From contig OY744519.1 in the NCBI GenBank assembly GCA_963556195.1, positions 29,328,397 through 29,392,396 of the forward strand: 64,000 nt of DNA, in the 5' to 3' direction. The notes beneath the pieces are model-generated. The model was given only the letters and a program-made list of their open reading frames with translations. It searched no databases and was not told where the DNA came from. How positions within the stretch are numbered: position 1 is the stretch's first letter; each line of letters begins with the position of its first letter. Shown piece after piece: positions 1-10,759 of the stretch. Made by a program: the position numbers and the translations under genes. The DNA comes from Sepiola atlantica. Lineage: Eukaryota > Mollusca > Cephalopoda > Sepiida > Sepiolidae.

Positions 1-1
1 A

Positions 2-598
2 AATTGGTTCCATAACATACAAGATAAACACAGATGCAAATTCACACAATTAGATATAGTAGACTTCTACCCATCCATTACAAAAGACACCCTAGATAAG
101 GCCTTAACATTTGCACTTTCACACACAAACATCAGTCAACTAGAAAGGGACACAATACTGCAAGCAAGACAAACCCTTCTCTTCTTCGAGGGAAGGGCTT
201 GGGTTAAAAAATCAAACCCAGAGGACCCATTTGATGTTGCAATGGGGGCCTACGACAGTGCAGACATCTGTGACTTAGTCGGCTTGCTTATATTAGATAC
301 ACTCCAAAATAAATTTCCAGACCATTTCTTTGGTCTCTATAGAGATGACGGACTTTGTCTGTCACGCAACCACAACGGAAACACATTAGATAGATTTAGA
401 AAAGAATTAAGAAACACCTTCCATAATCTCGGCTTCAAAATTACCATTAAAACAAATTTAGACCAAGTAAACTTCCTAGATACCACACTGAACCTTAAAA
501 ACAATACACACAAACCTTTCCACAAACCCAATGAAACACTCCAATACATACACAAGGGATCCTGCCACCCCCCCCCCCCACCATCTTTAAAAATTTAA
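2..598 (+). pseudogene. PLE reverse transcriptase fragment
   Basis: The frame is open from base 2 to a stop after a 12-C run. The RT palm can be read in order: a motif A-like LDIVDFYPSI near bases 56-85, the AMGAYDSADICDL segment from about base 239, and the catalytic box GLYRDDGL at 332-355, so both aspartates of the YxDD type box are present. The protein enters from outside the window, so the N-terminal domain and fingers are missing. At 568-579 the poly-C run shifts the frame; the continuation (TIFKNLINNI onwards) lies in frame +1 from base 580. The run could be a slippage mutation or an assembly error. RT identity is strong; the clade assignment to Penelope-like elements rests on the linked GIY-YIG domain. 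Confidence 0.85.
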
Positions 599-1416
599 TC
601 AATAATATTAGCCAAAGAATTTCAAACCTCTCATCCAGTCCCGAAATTTTCAACCAAGCAGCACCATATTACAACAAAGCGCTCCGCGACAGCGGGTTCA
701 GAGAAGAAATCTCATACACCCCCAACCGAGACCAACCACGGGGGACCCGCAATAGAAGGAGATCGGTGATCTGGTTTTCCCCACCCTATTCGACCAATAC
801 CAAAACAAAGGTAGGCCAACTTTTCCTCAAGTTGCTCGACAAACACTTCCCACCCACAAATGAATTACACAAACTTTTTAACAGAAATTCTGTTAAGGTC
901 AGCTATTCCACTGCCCCTTCAATAAGAAAAATTATCTCTGCAGAACCCAAAACAATTACAAACGCAGGCTGCTCATGCCAAGACAAAAACAACTGCCCCC
1001 TGGAGGGAAATTGCAAAATCAATTCAATCATTTATGAAGCAACCGCCACAGACCAGAATACCAGTAATGCAGAAAAATATATTGGGATGACGAAGGGAAA
1101 CTTCAAACAAAGGCTATACGCACACAGAAACTCCTTCAGATACAAAAACAAGGCTAATACGGCACTCGCGACCCGAATATGGCAGCTTAAAGAAGAAAAC
1201 ACACCCTCCACCATCAAATGGAAAATAATTGAGAGAAAACCATCCTTCTCTCCAGCCATAAACAGATGTCCTCTATGTGACGCTGAAAAATACCACATTT
1301 CAAAGGCCATCATCGACCCGAATACAGCCTGTTTAAATATCCGCGATGAAATATTCAGGGGGTGTGTCCATAAGAGACAAGCATTGCTTATAAACTGGTC
1401 TGACCGATTCACATAA
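580..1416 (+). pseudogene. PLE C-terminal part with zinc-binding linker and GIY-YIG endonuclease
   Basis: Open from base 580 to the TAA at 1414-1416 in frame +1, downstream of the poly-C frameshift. It begins with the PLE-type segment FKNLINNISQRISNL, then a linker containing CSCQDKNNCPLEGNC, a cysteine cluster usual just before the endonuclease of these elements. The GIY-YIG domain follows: IIYEA in place of GIY, then KYIGMTK, with the conserved Arg and His of FKQRLYAHR. A late CPLCDAEKY motif closes the domain. The family cleaves target DNA to prime reverse transcription; that role is known for relatives, not shown here. The first methionine in this frame (766) is internal, so no independent start is implied. 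Confidence 0.85.
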
Positions 1417-1481
1417 TGTCTAACTACCCCCCCCCCTCTACTAATATAAACACAATAAAAACGAACAAATACCTCATCAAC

Positions 1482-1699
1482 CTATATCCACTTAAACTTC
1501 AAGAGCAAAAACTCCGACCTTCACAAAAATACAAAAATATTTAATTTAATTATCAGTCACTAGATTACTCTACAAATCCATTTAAACAAACTATATCCAC
1601 ATAAATTCCAAGAGCAAAAACTTCGACTTTCACCAAAATGCAAAAATATTTAATTTTTTATCAACCACTAGATTAATCTACAAACCCATTTTAACAAAC
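1482..1699 (+). repeat. 109-bp tandem duplication in PLE-1 3' region
   Basis: Two diverged copies in direct orientation begin with CTATATCCAC at 1482 and 1591. Both contain AGAGCAAAAACT and end near TTTAAACAAACT or TTTTAACAAACT. Confidence 0.8.
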
Positions 1700-1884
1700 T
1701 CAAATATTTCATATTTCCAACTTAGTTACCTCCCTTAGTTCCGAATTTCTTCATTAAAATCACTCCAATCTGGGGAAAAGATTCTTACACATCAACGGTT
1801 TTTTAGAACGCATACCTTCAAAAATATAACGGCTAATGATACAAATTCATAATTTGGCTCACGGGAATTTCAGAGAAACCCTTT

Positions 1885-2290
1885 CTTTATTTTTGTTTTT
1901 AATCTTAAATTTTTAATTTTTAATTTTATTTTTTATTATTATTATTATTTTTAATCTTTAAATTTATTTTTAATTTATTTATATTTTTATTTATTATATT
2001 TTTATTCTTTCTATTTTTATTCTTTCTTTCTCTCTCACTCTTTTTTATTCTCTACATTTTTATTCTCTATATATATTTTTTTATTATTTTTCTAATCCCC
2101 TTTTTTTCTTCTTTTTTATACCTTTTTATACTCTTTCTCTTTTTTTATTCTTTTATTCTTAGTATTGAAATGTTTTTATATATATATGTTTTTTTTTATA
2201 TTTATTTATATATATATATATTTTTTCATATATATTTTTTTATTTTTTACCCCCCTTTTTTATTCCCTTTAATCTTGAATTCTCTTTCTT
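1885..2290. repeat. T-rich low-complexity stretch
   Basis: About 400 bp of T, TA and TTC simple sequence between the PLE coding region and the ribozyme. It lies within the element's inferred 3' region and has no coding potential. Confidence 0.8.
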
Positions 2291-2418
2291 CTCCCGTGTT
2301 TTAAATCTCAACGGTCTTATTACACTAAATTCAAATTTAAACAAACACACACAACACACTGAGCAAATAACGCGTCCCAACAAGAGTGTCATGTGACCTC
2401 ACATTTCCAAAACAGATG

Positions 2419-2487
2419 ACAACAGAAGCTGAAGAGAGCCGGATGGGTAAGACCTTCCGTGCTTGAAACCGACGGTACGAATGTTGT
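2419..2487 (+). ncRNA. Hammerhead ribozyme candidate of PLE-1
   Basis: The conserved hammerhead core can be drawn by eye. Stem I pairs ACAACA (2419-2424) with TGTTGT (2482-2487), with a small internal loop and a closing G2428-C2478 pair. The catalytic box CTGAAGA is 2429-2435. Stem II runs 2436-2464: GAGC with GCTT (one G-U), then CGGA with TCCG, then GGT with ACC around an AAG loop. GAAA is 2465-2468. A very short stem III (CCG, A, CGG) leads to the UA cleavage site, predicted after A2477. It is type I with a minimal stem III, as reported for Penelope-like elements. It lies on the same strand as the PLE coding sequence and near its 3' end. Activity is not shown. Confidence 0.8.
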
Positions 2488-2507
2488 ACTAATTTTTCTG
2501 TACCAGA

Positions 2508-2511
<4 letters not shown>

Positions 2512-2581
<70 letters not shown>
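2512..2581. repeat. (TA)n microsatellite at the PLE-1 right end
   Basis: About 70 bp of pure TA. It marks the right boundary of PLE-1. Confidence 0.95.
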
Positions 2582-2587
<6 letters not shown>

Positions 2588-3029
2588 TCGGTGGATTGTA
2601 AAATTTATGCTATAATTACTTAAAAACTTAAATATTATAATCAAGCTCCGAAAATCAACACTTAACAATATTTATCCATATGTACGTGCGTTTCATAAAA
2701 AACCCTTTCATATAACTATTACATCAGAGTAAAGCTTGAAAGTTCGAGAACAAAACAATGTCAATATAAAGGTATCAAATAAAACATTATTTTAATAATG
2801 AGAATAGGCAAAGCATGAATATCACAAGGGTTTGATCATATAGAGAAGATTTTAATCGATTTTTTTTATCATAAACAAAGCTTAATTACAAAATAATTAT
2901 TACAGGATGGTCATATTTTATATACATATTTAGAGAAGAATTTTGAAACCTTCAGATTAAATACATATTAACATGAAGCAAGGGCGTAATCGCGATTGAT
3001 GAAAAGTCGTTCTACTGATCGGTAAAAAA
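2582..3029. other. AT-rich DNA, nothing recognised
   Basis: No coding frame, RNA gene or repeat family recognised on either strand. Confidence 0.5.
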
Positions 3030-3037
3030 TAAGCAAT

Positions 3038-3540
3038 TTCCTTGGTGACGGCTTCCGGTTTTGACACTGGAAATAGACAAGCTGTGTTCATCAAAAGACT
3101 GTTACCTATTATATTTTAGGTCGGATGTTTTTTTTTTGGGGGGGGGGGTAATTGGCAATTAATAATTTGTTTTCACCATTTTTTTAATTAATAATACATA
3201 AGAAAATCAAACTGTTTTTATGATTAGAATTTTTTTTTTTATTACAAATAATTAAAAAAAACATTTTTTTAATAATCGGAATGTTTTTTTTATTACAAAT
3301 AATCAAATCAAACTTTTCTGTATAATTGGCATGTTTTTTCTTTGTTTGAATGTATTTTTTAAATAGTTTCTTTTGAAAATAGTTTAAAGTAGTTTATTTA
3401 TGATTTTTATAATTGGTATGAGTTTTAACTCCGCCAAAAGCGAATCGCTCGAAAATAATGAGGGACTGTTTTTTTTTATAGACACCGCTTGTAAATTTCC
3501 GATTTTTAAACTGGGAGAAACTGGAAGCCGTCATCAAGAA
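3038..3540. repeat. Imperfect inverted repeat around T-rich DNA
   Basis: The left arm 3038-3084 (contains GACGGCTTCCGG) matches the reverse complement of the right arm 3486-3540 (contains ACTGGAAGCCGTC), with about 12 bases inserted in the right arm. The spacer holds loosely repeated ATTACAAATAAT units and poly-T. Possibly a decayed inverted-repeat transposon; ends and target duplication not identified. Confidence 0.5.
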
Positions 3541-3545
3541 GTCTG

Positions 3546-4429
3546 ATTCTCTGTTACACTTTGTTCTTATGAGTCCCCCAAAATACGACGAAAACAATAA
3601 ACACACACAAAGCCTATAATTTGAAACAAGTGCAACAATTTCTCTTTTGATGACCATATGTTCTGGGGATACTTTTATGCATATGTCGTTAGTGCGAGTC
3701 GGCAAAACGAGAGCGTTTGTTATCTAGTTTTCCGGCCTTATTCATAAAAATGTATCGCTCTGGTCTCGTATTCCCGGGAGGTCCGTATCTCTTTCTCTTA
3801 ATCTGTTGTTAAGTTCGTCTTTATAAAGCAAACGTATGCCTCAGACATTGTTTTTTATCTTTCAATTCCGATACGATATTTCTAATTGCTTGACCAATTT
3901 CGCAGAATTATCTGATAACCAGTTTTTTTCTCATTATCCATTGCTCGTTGATTGACGTCATGCAAAAGAATCTCCATGCAAACAATTACGTTGTACAAAT
4001 TTTCCAACTCACTGCGTTTCAAATAATCAATCATCTTTTCATTATTATTAATTTGATTACATGATTTCAGGTAGAGACGACTTCGTTCCGGTTTTTATCA
4101 TAAACTCTCCACTCCCTTGACTCATTTTATTACGCAACAATATTTTACACGCAGTCAGTTATAAAAATAAGAATGTTATGATAACGAATGTACCGGGTAA
4201 ACTATAGTGTTGGCATCTCTATTGGACGGAAATTGTTGATTCATACATTTACTCAAGGCATTAATGCGTGAAACAAAAACAATAAATGATAATAGATTTG
4301 TTTTGTTTCTTATGATATATTTTTTATTATTCTTTTTTTATTTTGATTTTGGTATTTTTGTGGGGTTTTGTATCGGATAAAGAAAATGGCGTCAAGATTA
4401 TCAATACGAAAATGCTGACCAAACATGAC
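3546..4429. other. Intergenic DNA, nothing recognised
   Basis: Both strands were read. No credible coding frame or repeat family was seen. Confidence 0.5.
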
Positions 4430-5110
4430 AGAGTTATTGCGAAATAATAGATATAAAAGGAAAAGAAAGGGTGTAGGGAGTACTGAATAATGGAGGGAAA
4501 GCGAAAGGAAAGAGAGAAAGAAGAAAAGAACGAGAGCAAGAACGAAGGTTGGGAAGAAAGAAAGAAAAAAATAAGATTAGAAAGACAGAAAGAGAGAGGA
4601 ATAAAGAAAGACCAAACAAAGAAGGGAACGAAACGAAAAGAAACAAAGAAAACAAAGAAATAGAAACTAAAATCAGGGCCGACATAAAGAAAGAAAGAAA
4701 GAAAGAAGTAAATAACTAAAGATAGAAAAGAACAGAAAGAAGAAAAGAAAAGTGGAAATAAAAAAGTAAGAAAGAAAGAAAGTAATACAGATAGAAAGCA
4801 AAAAGAAGAGGATGAGAAAAGAAAGGAATACACAAGGGAGAATAGAAATACAGAAGGAAAGACAAAAAGAAAGAAAGTGAAAGACAGAAACAACGAAACA
4901 CGGGAAATAAATAAAGAAAGAACCACACAAAGTAAAGAAACACAGAGAGAAAGAAAAAAAGAAAAAGATCAATGAAAAATGAAACAAAAGTATATAGAAG
5001 GAAAGAAGAAAGGGAAGAGAAAAGCGTGAAGATACAAAATAAAAACGGAAAGAAAGAAAATAAGAGAATATTGGGAAGACGAGGAAAGGGATAAAAATAA
5101 ACAGGTGTCT
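4430..5110. repeat. Purine-rich (GAAA/GAAAG) low-complexity tract
   Basis: About 680 bp in which the + strand is overwhelmingly A and G, in variants of GAAAG and AAGAAAG. The minus-strand frames across it give only Phe/Ser/Leu-rich products, a base-composition effect. Long purine tracts can form triplex DNA; whether this one does is unknown. Confidence 0.85.
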
Positions 5111-5129
5111 GAAGAACGAATATATTGGC

Positions 5130-8100
5130 AATGACTTTTGAATATAAATTTGAAGGAAAAAACTACTTAATACAATCTGTCGTTTTGATCCTTGCTATTG
5201 AAGTACAACCATTGCGACTTCTTTCCTCTCGGAGAATCACGTTCTCTAGTTTTTTGGTTAATTGATCTCGAAAGCTGTTCATGTATACATTATGTTCGAG
5301 TTCTTGTCCGCTTTGATGAACATTTACTCATAAATTAGAAAAATGTGACCCGTTAGATCCCTCATTGAGCTTGGGTTATATTGTTTGAGTCAAGAAAAAA
5401 ATGAGTTTGAAAATCCAGTTAAATATTTTTAAAAATGAAAAAACTCGTAGATTTCGTCTACGTACTCAATGTAACCACACACACTATGGGACTTGTCTTG
5501 CATCGCTTTTATTATTTATTTATCTATGAGAGCATTTCCGCTTGCTATGTCTGCAGGTGTATTTGCATCAAATCACCGGATGCTTATCTTCCGGCCAGGT
5601 GGGTGTCTGTGTCAATATTTCAGTTTTATTTCATCCTGTTATGTTTTATGTCCGGTACCCGAGACTCGATATTCAACAAAACATAGAGTAAGAGAAAGTG
5701 AGAGCTATAGACAGACACTTAGTGAGTGATAGGTTATTTGGTAAATTGATTGCAAATTACGGCTAATTAAAATAATTCAAATGTTTGTTTAACCAAACAT
5801 AACTCAATCACTAAACTATTTTGGCATATACTGTGTGTGATTAAAATATATAGGGGAAAAGCCGTAGGAAAAGTAACGTTTATTAACTAAGAATTGGTTT
5901 AATAATAGATTCACTACGATATATAAACTAATCTTTGTTCAGTTATTCTCTATAAGCATTTTGCGTTGTACATTTTAAACGCAGTTCTTTACTGAAAAGA
6001 GCTAAAAAGTGTAAGAAATGTGTGACAACTAAATAAATAATGTGAAAACATAGCACAAATATAGAACCGCTGTCAGATACATTTTTCATTTTATGTAGAT
6101 TTTGTCTATTTCAATGCTGTTGTTTTTTCTTTACTGACAAGACAGAAGTCACGTGATGCATACAACAGGTAGGCACAAACATTTCAGCGTTGTCCATCGA
6201 AAGTCAACACCTTCAGATTTTGATTGTGTGATTCTTATTTATTGGTAAGTTCACTACCTGCCAAAGATAAGTTATCGTGTCTAAAAAACGTGTAACGGTG
6301 TCAGGTGTTGACATTTCATGGTAAATCATGAGTTGGATGGTTGATAAACAGGCCGTGATGATAACATAGGCCCGGACACGACCGACATCAATCAAACCTC
6401 TTGAAGGTGTTACTTTGTCTACCTATTGTCGTTTCTTACCTGACCAATAATAGACATTGTCACAAGCAAGAGCAAGGTGCACGAATTGGTGTTGCCAGTG
6501 TACATTCCGGTTTCGTTTCTCAATCGGACTATTCTGTGTCGTAGTTCTTCTTTTTCTTCATTTTCTAAAGGCCGTGTCGGGATTCTAGTGTAATCGGTTA
6601 CCGAGGCGCGAAGTCATAGTGCAAGGTTTATATACGTAATAAAGACAACACACAAATATAGACATTGCATACAAACGACGTGTCGGACACGGGTGTGTGT
6701 GTGTGTTGTTAGGGTCTTTTCGCTAGTGTCTATACGTCCAAGCAAAACTCTTATCTTTAAACTTCCGAATCTCAGCTAAGACTAATTCCGTTGTTCCAGA
6801 CAGTTCTCCCTATAACAGCCAGCATCTCCGGAATATACTTACTTACGTTTTTTCTCGGCTTACTTTCACCGGAAACTACAGGCGTCCGGTTTTTTTTTTC
6901 AACATATTTCCGATGCTATATACGGCTAATTGTCATGGCGTCGCTTTGTCTGTGTAATTTATAGGACCCGTCCTTTTTAATGTATTTTTGTCATTCATAG
7001 ATCTCTAGCTAATCTCTTCGGATGGTCCGAGTTGGGGGGTTACAGGCATAGTATCCCAACTTAGCCTTTGTTGTAGACGATACCAACGTAAATGCATTGA
7101 CGAGAGCACCCTCCGACATAGCATGAAAACATTACCAAAATTAAATTTTTTATGTTAACATAAAAAGAAACTACATGTTATAAGAAAGTGTGGATTGATT
7201 TGCTAACAAACTGGCCGTTATGATACAGTTAAACTTCTACGCTGTGAACTTTTGATCTGTTCATAGCGTACGATTTGCCATAGTGTGGGATAAATTAGAT
7301 GACCTAAAAAATGTTGTTTGGTTTGGTTTGGATGTTTTTGTTTTACGGCATATCAACCATTTTCGGGTTATTTAATGTTGAATCCGGTCATTTTGGTAAA
7401 AGTTTTTATGCTTCCAGTTCTTTATATGTTCAAGTATGTATTCATGGTGTTGGTTGTTTTGTAGAGGGAAAATGTTGTTTTTGTTTTGGGCTTTGCACAA
7501 CATGATTGAGTTGTGCAAAGAGAAAGGGAAAAACAATAACATCAATATTTGGTTCATTTTTGGTCAGAAAGCCGATATCTTCAGACAGCCTGATCTGGTA
7601 GCACCAGTATTTTATGAGGATAATTAAAGAAACTATATGTAAAAAATGTGTTTTTTAGGAAAATGACTATTGATCAACACAAATAGACATTAAATGCCTA
7701 AATATTTAAAAAGAATTGTTAATAGATACTGCATGTATATCACTGCACTAAAATTATTGAATGTGCTGATTATTTTAAAAATCATTTCCGTTCAATGATT
7801 TCATTAAGTCTTTTATGTTTTGTCAACATTTTGGATAATTTGTTCAGTTCCATTTTCTTAATGAACATTTTCTTTGTGGAACACGAACCATCTCTATATC
7901 GTAGTTGTTAAAGCAACTTTTTTATTCTAAGAATGTTAGAAGTGATTCTGTATTTCTCTCTACGATTTTAAAAAGTGTGTACGTTCGTTAGTATATCGAC
8001 AAAAATATGTTTAAATGAATTAATTTATAGACATATACAAATTAACTTTATAATTTGCTTTTTTAATTTCTAAACTTAGTTGATAGCGTAGGAAGTTCAT

Positions 8101-8145
8101 ATCTAATTTTGTTCGTAGCGTAGAAAGTTCATCGCCTATAGAATT
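5130..8145. other. About 3 kb of unassigned DNA
   Basis: Ordinary AT-rich sequence with short frames only. No domain-like translation, tRNA, snRNA or clear repeat was recognised. It may be intergenic or intronic. Confidence 0.5.
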
Positions 8146-8151
8146 CATAGC

Positions 8152-8995
8152 TGTGACAATGAAGAGGAACATTCACCATCAGGAAAAAGAATGAGGTGCT
8201 TCGCATGTCGTGTATGCAGATTTAAAAAGGGCTTCTCTTCATAGGTGCAGGTGTTTATGGTGGTCTGATTTGCATATGTGGATATCAGGTGATATAAATG
8301 AAGAGGACAGCTGGGAAGGAGCAGAAGCGATTTGGATTGGAGAGAGAAAGTAGATTGCACGAAATTCGGTTGGAAATTGAATCACGGTCAAAACTTTTGG
8401 AGAGAAAGGCAGAGAGAAAGTGGGTTGCACGAAATTCGGTTAGAAATTGAATCACGGTCAAAACTTTTGGAGAGAAAAGCAGAGAGAAAGTGGGTTGCAC
8501 GAAATTCGGTTGGAAATTGAATCACAGTCAAAACTGTTGGAGAGAAAGGCAGAGAGAAAGTGGGTTGCACGAAATTCGGTTGGAAATTGAATCACAGTCA
8601 AAACTTTGGGAGATAAAGGCAGAGAGAAAGCCGGTTGCACGAAATTCGGTTAGAAATTGAATCACAGTCAAAACTTTGGGAGATAAAGGCAGAGAGAAAG
8701 TGGGTTGCACGAAATTCGGTTGGAAATTGAATCACAGTCAAAACTTTGGGAGATAAAGACAGAGAGAAAGCGGGTTGCACGAAATTCGGTTAGAAATTGA
8801 ATCACAGTCAAAACTTTGGGAGATAAAGGCAGAGAGAAAGTGGGTTTCACGAAATTCGGTTGGAAATTGAATCACAGTCAAAACTTTGGGAGATAAAGGC
8901 AGAGAGAAATTGGGTTTCACGAAATTCGGTTGGAAATTGAATTACAGTCAAAACCTTTTTTAATTCTTTTATTTTTCTGGCACAGTTAGTCAACA
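8152..8995 (+). mobile_element. Solo LTR of the Ty3/gypsy element, internally expanded
   Basis: The sequence starts TGTGACAAT and ends AGTTAGTCAACA, so it has TG...CA ends. It is flanked by a perfect 5-bp duplication, ATAGC at 8147-8151 and 8996-9000. The outer parts match, in opposite orientation, the 300-bp 5' LTR of the gypsy element at 58495-58794, including the final TTTTTCTGGCACAGTTAG. No gag or pol remains, so it is a solo LTR, normally the product of recombination between two LTRs. At 844 bp it is about 540 bp longer than the other LTR; the excess is the 70-bp tandem array inside. Confidence 0.88.
8325..8960 (+). repeat. 70-bp tandem array inside the solo LTR
   Basis: About nine head-to-tail copies of a 70-bp unit containing GCACGAAATTCGGTTGGAAA and GGCAGAGAGAAAG. 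Neighbouring copies differ by a few bases (CACGG or CACAG, GTTGG or GTTAG, GCACG or TCACG). The matching LTR at 58.5 kb carries little more than one unit, so amplification happened in this copy or its sublineage. Overlapping minus-strand frames of 60 codons repeat every 70 bases and are not genes. Confidence 0.92.
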
Positions 8996-9000
8996 ATAGC

Positions 9001-10371
9001 GTAGGAGTTTTACTGTAGCCGCTTTCATCATTGATATGAAAAAAAAGAACGATAGAATATTCTCTCCAGAAAGTAACGTGATTGAGAACATAACTTCCGC
9101 TCAGGGTACAAATGTTCCGTTGTGTCAAAACATTTGTGGATTAGTAGGTTATACTGAAGTACTTGCAAAAGCTTCTTTAGGGCTATATATTTTTGCAATG
9201 AGATTTCACTGTCCTCCCACATACAGCGTCTAGTATCCTTAAATTGACACCCTCTGGCTTAACTTTGCTTAACTTCTGTAATCTTACAAGAATCGGTGAC
9301 AACGTGATTATTCCGTATATACGACATATATTGATATGAAGAGCTCTTAAAATACACCACCTTGGCCAACTTATACACTGTTTATCCAGTTGTCATGGAA
9401 ACAGAGATTTAGACTGCGGATTTTCTTTTTGGTCAGAGAGAAATATAGTTTAAACGCGACATTATGAAATTTAAAAGCTCTCTTAACGCATTTTTTTCTG
9501 ATCTCGTCCATGGCAAAGTTAGAAGGTGACCAAAAAGGTTGAACAAAAATACACCAGGAACGCAAAGTTTTCTCCTTTGACACATTGGCCTAGGTGTTGA
9601 CCGTGGAAAAACCTATTCCACGAGTAGTTTCGGTTCAGAAATTAAACCAGTACATGGCTATTTCAACAAATTATCTCTGTGTCATCTCTGTCAAGAGAGT
9701 GATTCAGTTGTTCATAAATGTATAGCTTATGTCCTCAATTCGAGGAAAAATCGTCCTAGATTAAGGGCATTCTATAGGTTAGTATCAGCTATGAACGCCC
9801 ATGTGGCTTTCAGCAATAACCATACCCATATTAAGTTCGACATTGTATGATATTCATCCCTCGCGTGCAGGCAGGGAAATAACAACACGAGAGAATCAGT
9901 GTAGCTCCTTAGGCACATTTCTTTTGATATCGTCCGTGGTAACACATATTCCAGAGGATGATCCGCTTAAGAAATGAACGGAAGAACTGTCTGATTCGAC
10001 GAATTCTCTTAATGTCGTCAGGTTTTTAGTAATGACAAACATTGGGTATGGTAGGAAAGTACTATTAAGAAAATACTGGCAGAAGATACCAGGTTTAGAT
10101 GATAACAAGACGGGCAGCGAGAGAGAGAATAAATAATGAAGAAAGATTAATGTTATGAGAAGGATCTTGGTCTTATATATTCACGATTTATGTCGCTTGA
10201 ACCATTTGCAAGTTATCTCCTCCTGACTTATACTAGCAACGAGTGAGAATGACTCTGAAATTCTGAACTACGAAAAAGTCTTACACATGCCTGATGCTAC
10301 ATTCGAAATCGAGGTTTGGTCTCTTTCTGACTATGGCTGAAAGTTAGGTTGACCTGTTATTGTAAGATAAT
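9001..10371. other. Unassigned DNA
   Basis: No supported gene, RNA or repeat between the solo LTR and the U2-headed SINE. Confidence 0.5.
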
Positions 10372-10379
10372 AAAGAGTA

Positions 10380-10746
10380 TTTATTTACTCCTCTCCAGGA
10401 GTTAGGCACAAGGCCAGTTTTATCTTACGCCCACAAGTAAGATGTGACCCAAGGTCGGGTCGGGAAAGTGGGGGTTGAAAAGCCAGCGCCCGAGAAAGTG
10501 AGCACTCTGGCCATTAAAAATTGCCTGGTCAGCCCCGGCGGCATTCCCCGGTAGTGGCGCCTCAGGCAGTAAGCAATAAACTTACTCCTCCCCAAAGAGG
10601 AGAGGCAAAGCCTGGGAGGGTCGACCTCCTAGAACTGCACAGGACCGACCCATAGACCGGCGTAAATCAAGCCCCGAAGGCCAAGACAATACCAGTTTAT
10701 GGGGTGTAGTATCCATCGGAACAGATACTACACTTTGATCTTAGCC
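10380..10746 (-). mobile_element. U2 snRNA-headed SINE, copy 1
   Basis: Read on the minus strand, the element begins with TTTGGCTAAGATC and continues AAAGTGTAGTATCTGTTC. This is the U2 snRNA 5' region (from about U2 nucleotide 18) with one extra A. It then leaves U2: the next bases complete a hairpin, GTGTAGTATC pairing with GATACTACAC. A GC-rich body follows, ending GGAGAGGAGTAAATAAA. Short direct repeats AAAGAGTA flank it (10372-10379 and 10747-10754). The second copy at 48.4 kb has the same head and tail. SINEs with snRNA-derived heads are known in other animals; I infer LINE-driven retroposition. It is not a functional U2 gene: the Sm site and the 3' stem-loops are absent. Confidence 0.85.
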
Positions 10747-10759
10747 AAAGAGTAGCAAA

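Larger units (their letters stand above)
1..2511 (+). mobile_element. Penelope-like element PLE-1, 5'-truncated by the window edge
   Basis: This is the 3' portion of a Penelope-like retroelement. A reverse transcriptase fragment is followed by a GIY-YIG type endonuclease, then about 1.1 kb of non-coding DNA that ends at a long (TA)n tract. The non-coding part holds a 109-bp tandem duplication, a T-rich stretch and, near its end, a hammerhead ribozyme fold. Penelope-like elements with a GIY-YIG domain are known to carry hammerhead motifs in their terminal repeats, so the ribozyme fits the element. The 5' end lies outside the window. The right boundary is inferred from the start of the (TA)n tract. 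The two coding pieces are in different frames because of a poly-C run, so this copy is non-autonomous. Confidence 0.85.

Noticed and set aside
4327..5131. Several overlapping minus-strand frames of 75-199 codons
   Set aside because: They are Phe/Ser/Leu strings produced by a purine-rich tract on the other strand, with no domain character.
8325..8960. CRISPR-like array of regular repeats
   Set aside because: Units are contiguous 70-bp tandem copies with no unique spacers, inside an LTR of an animal genome.
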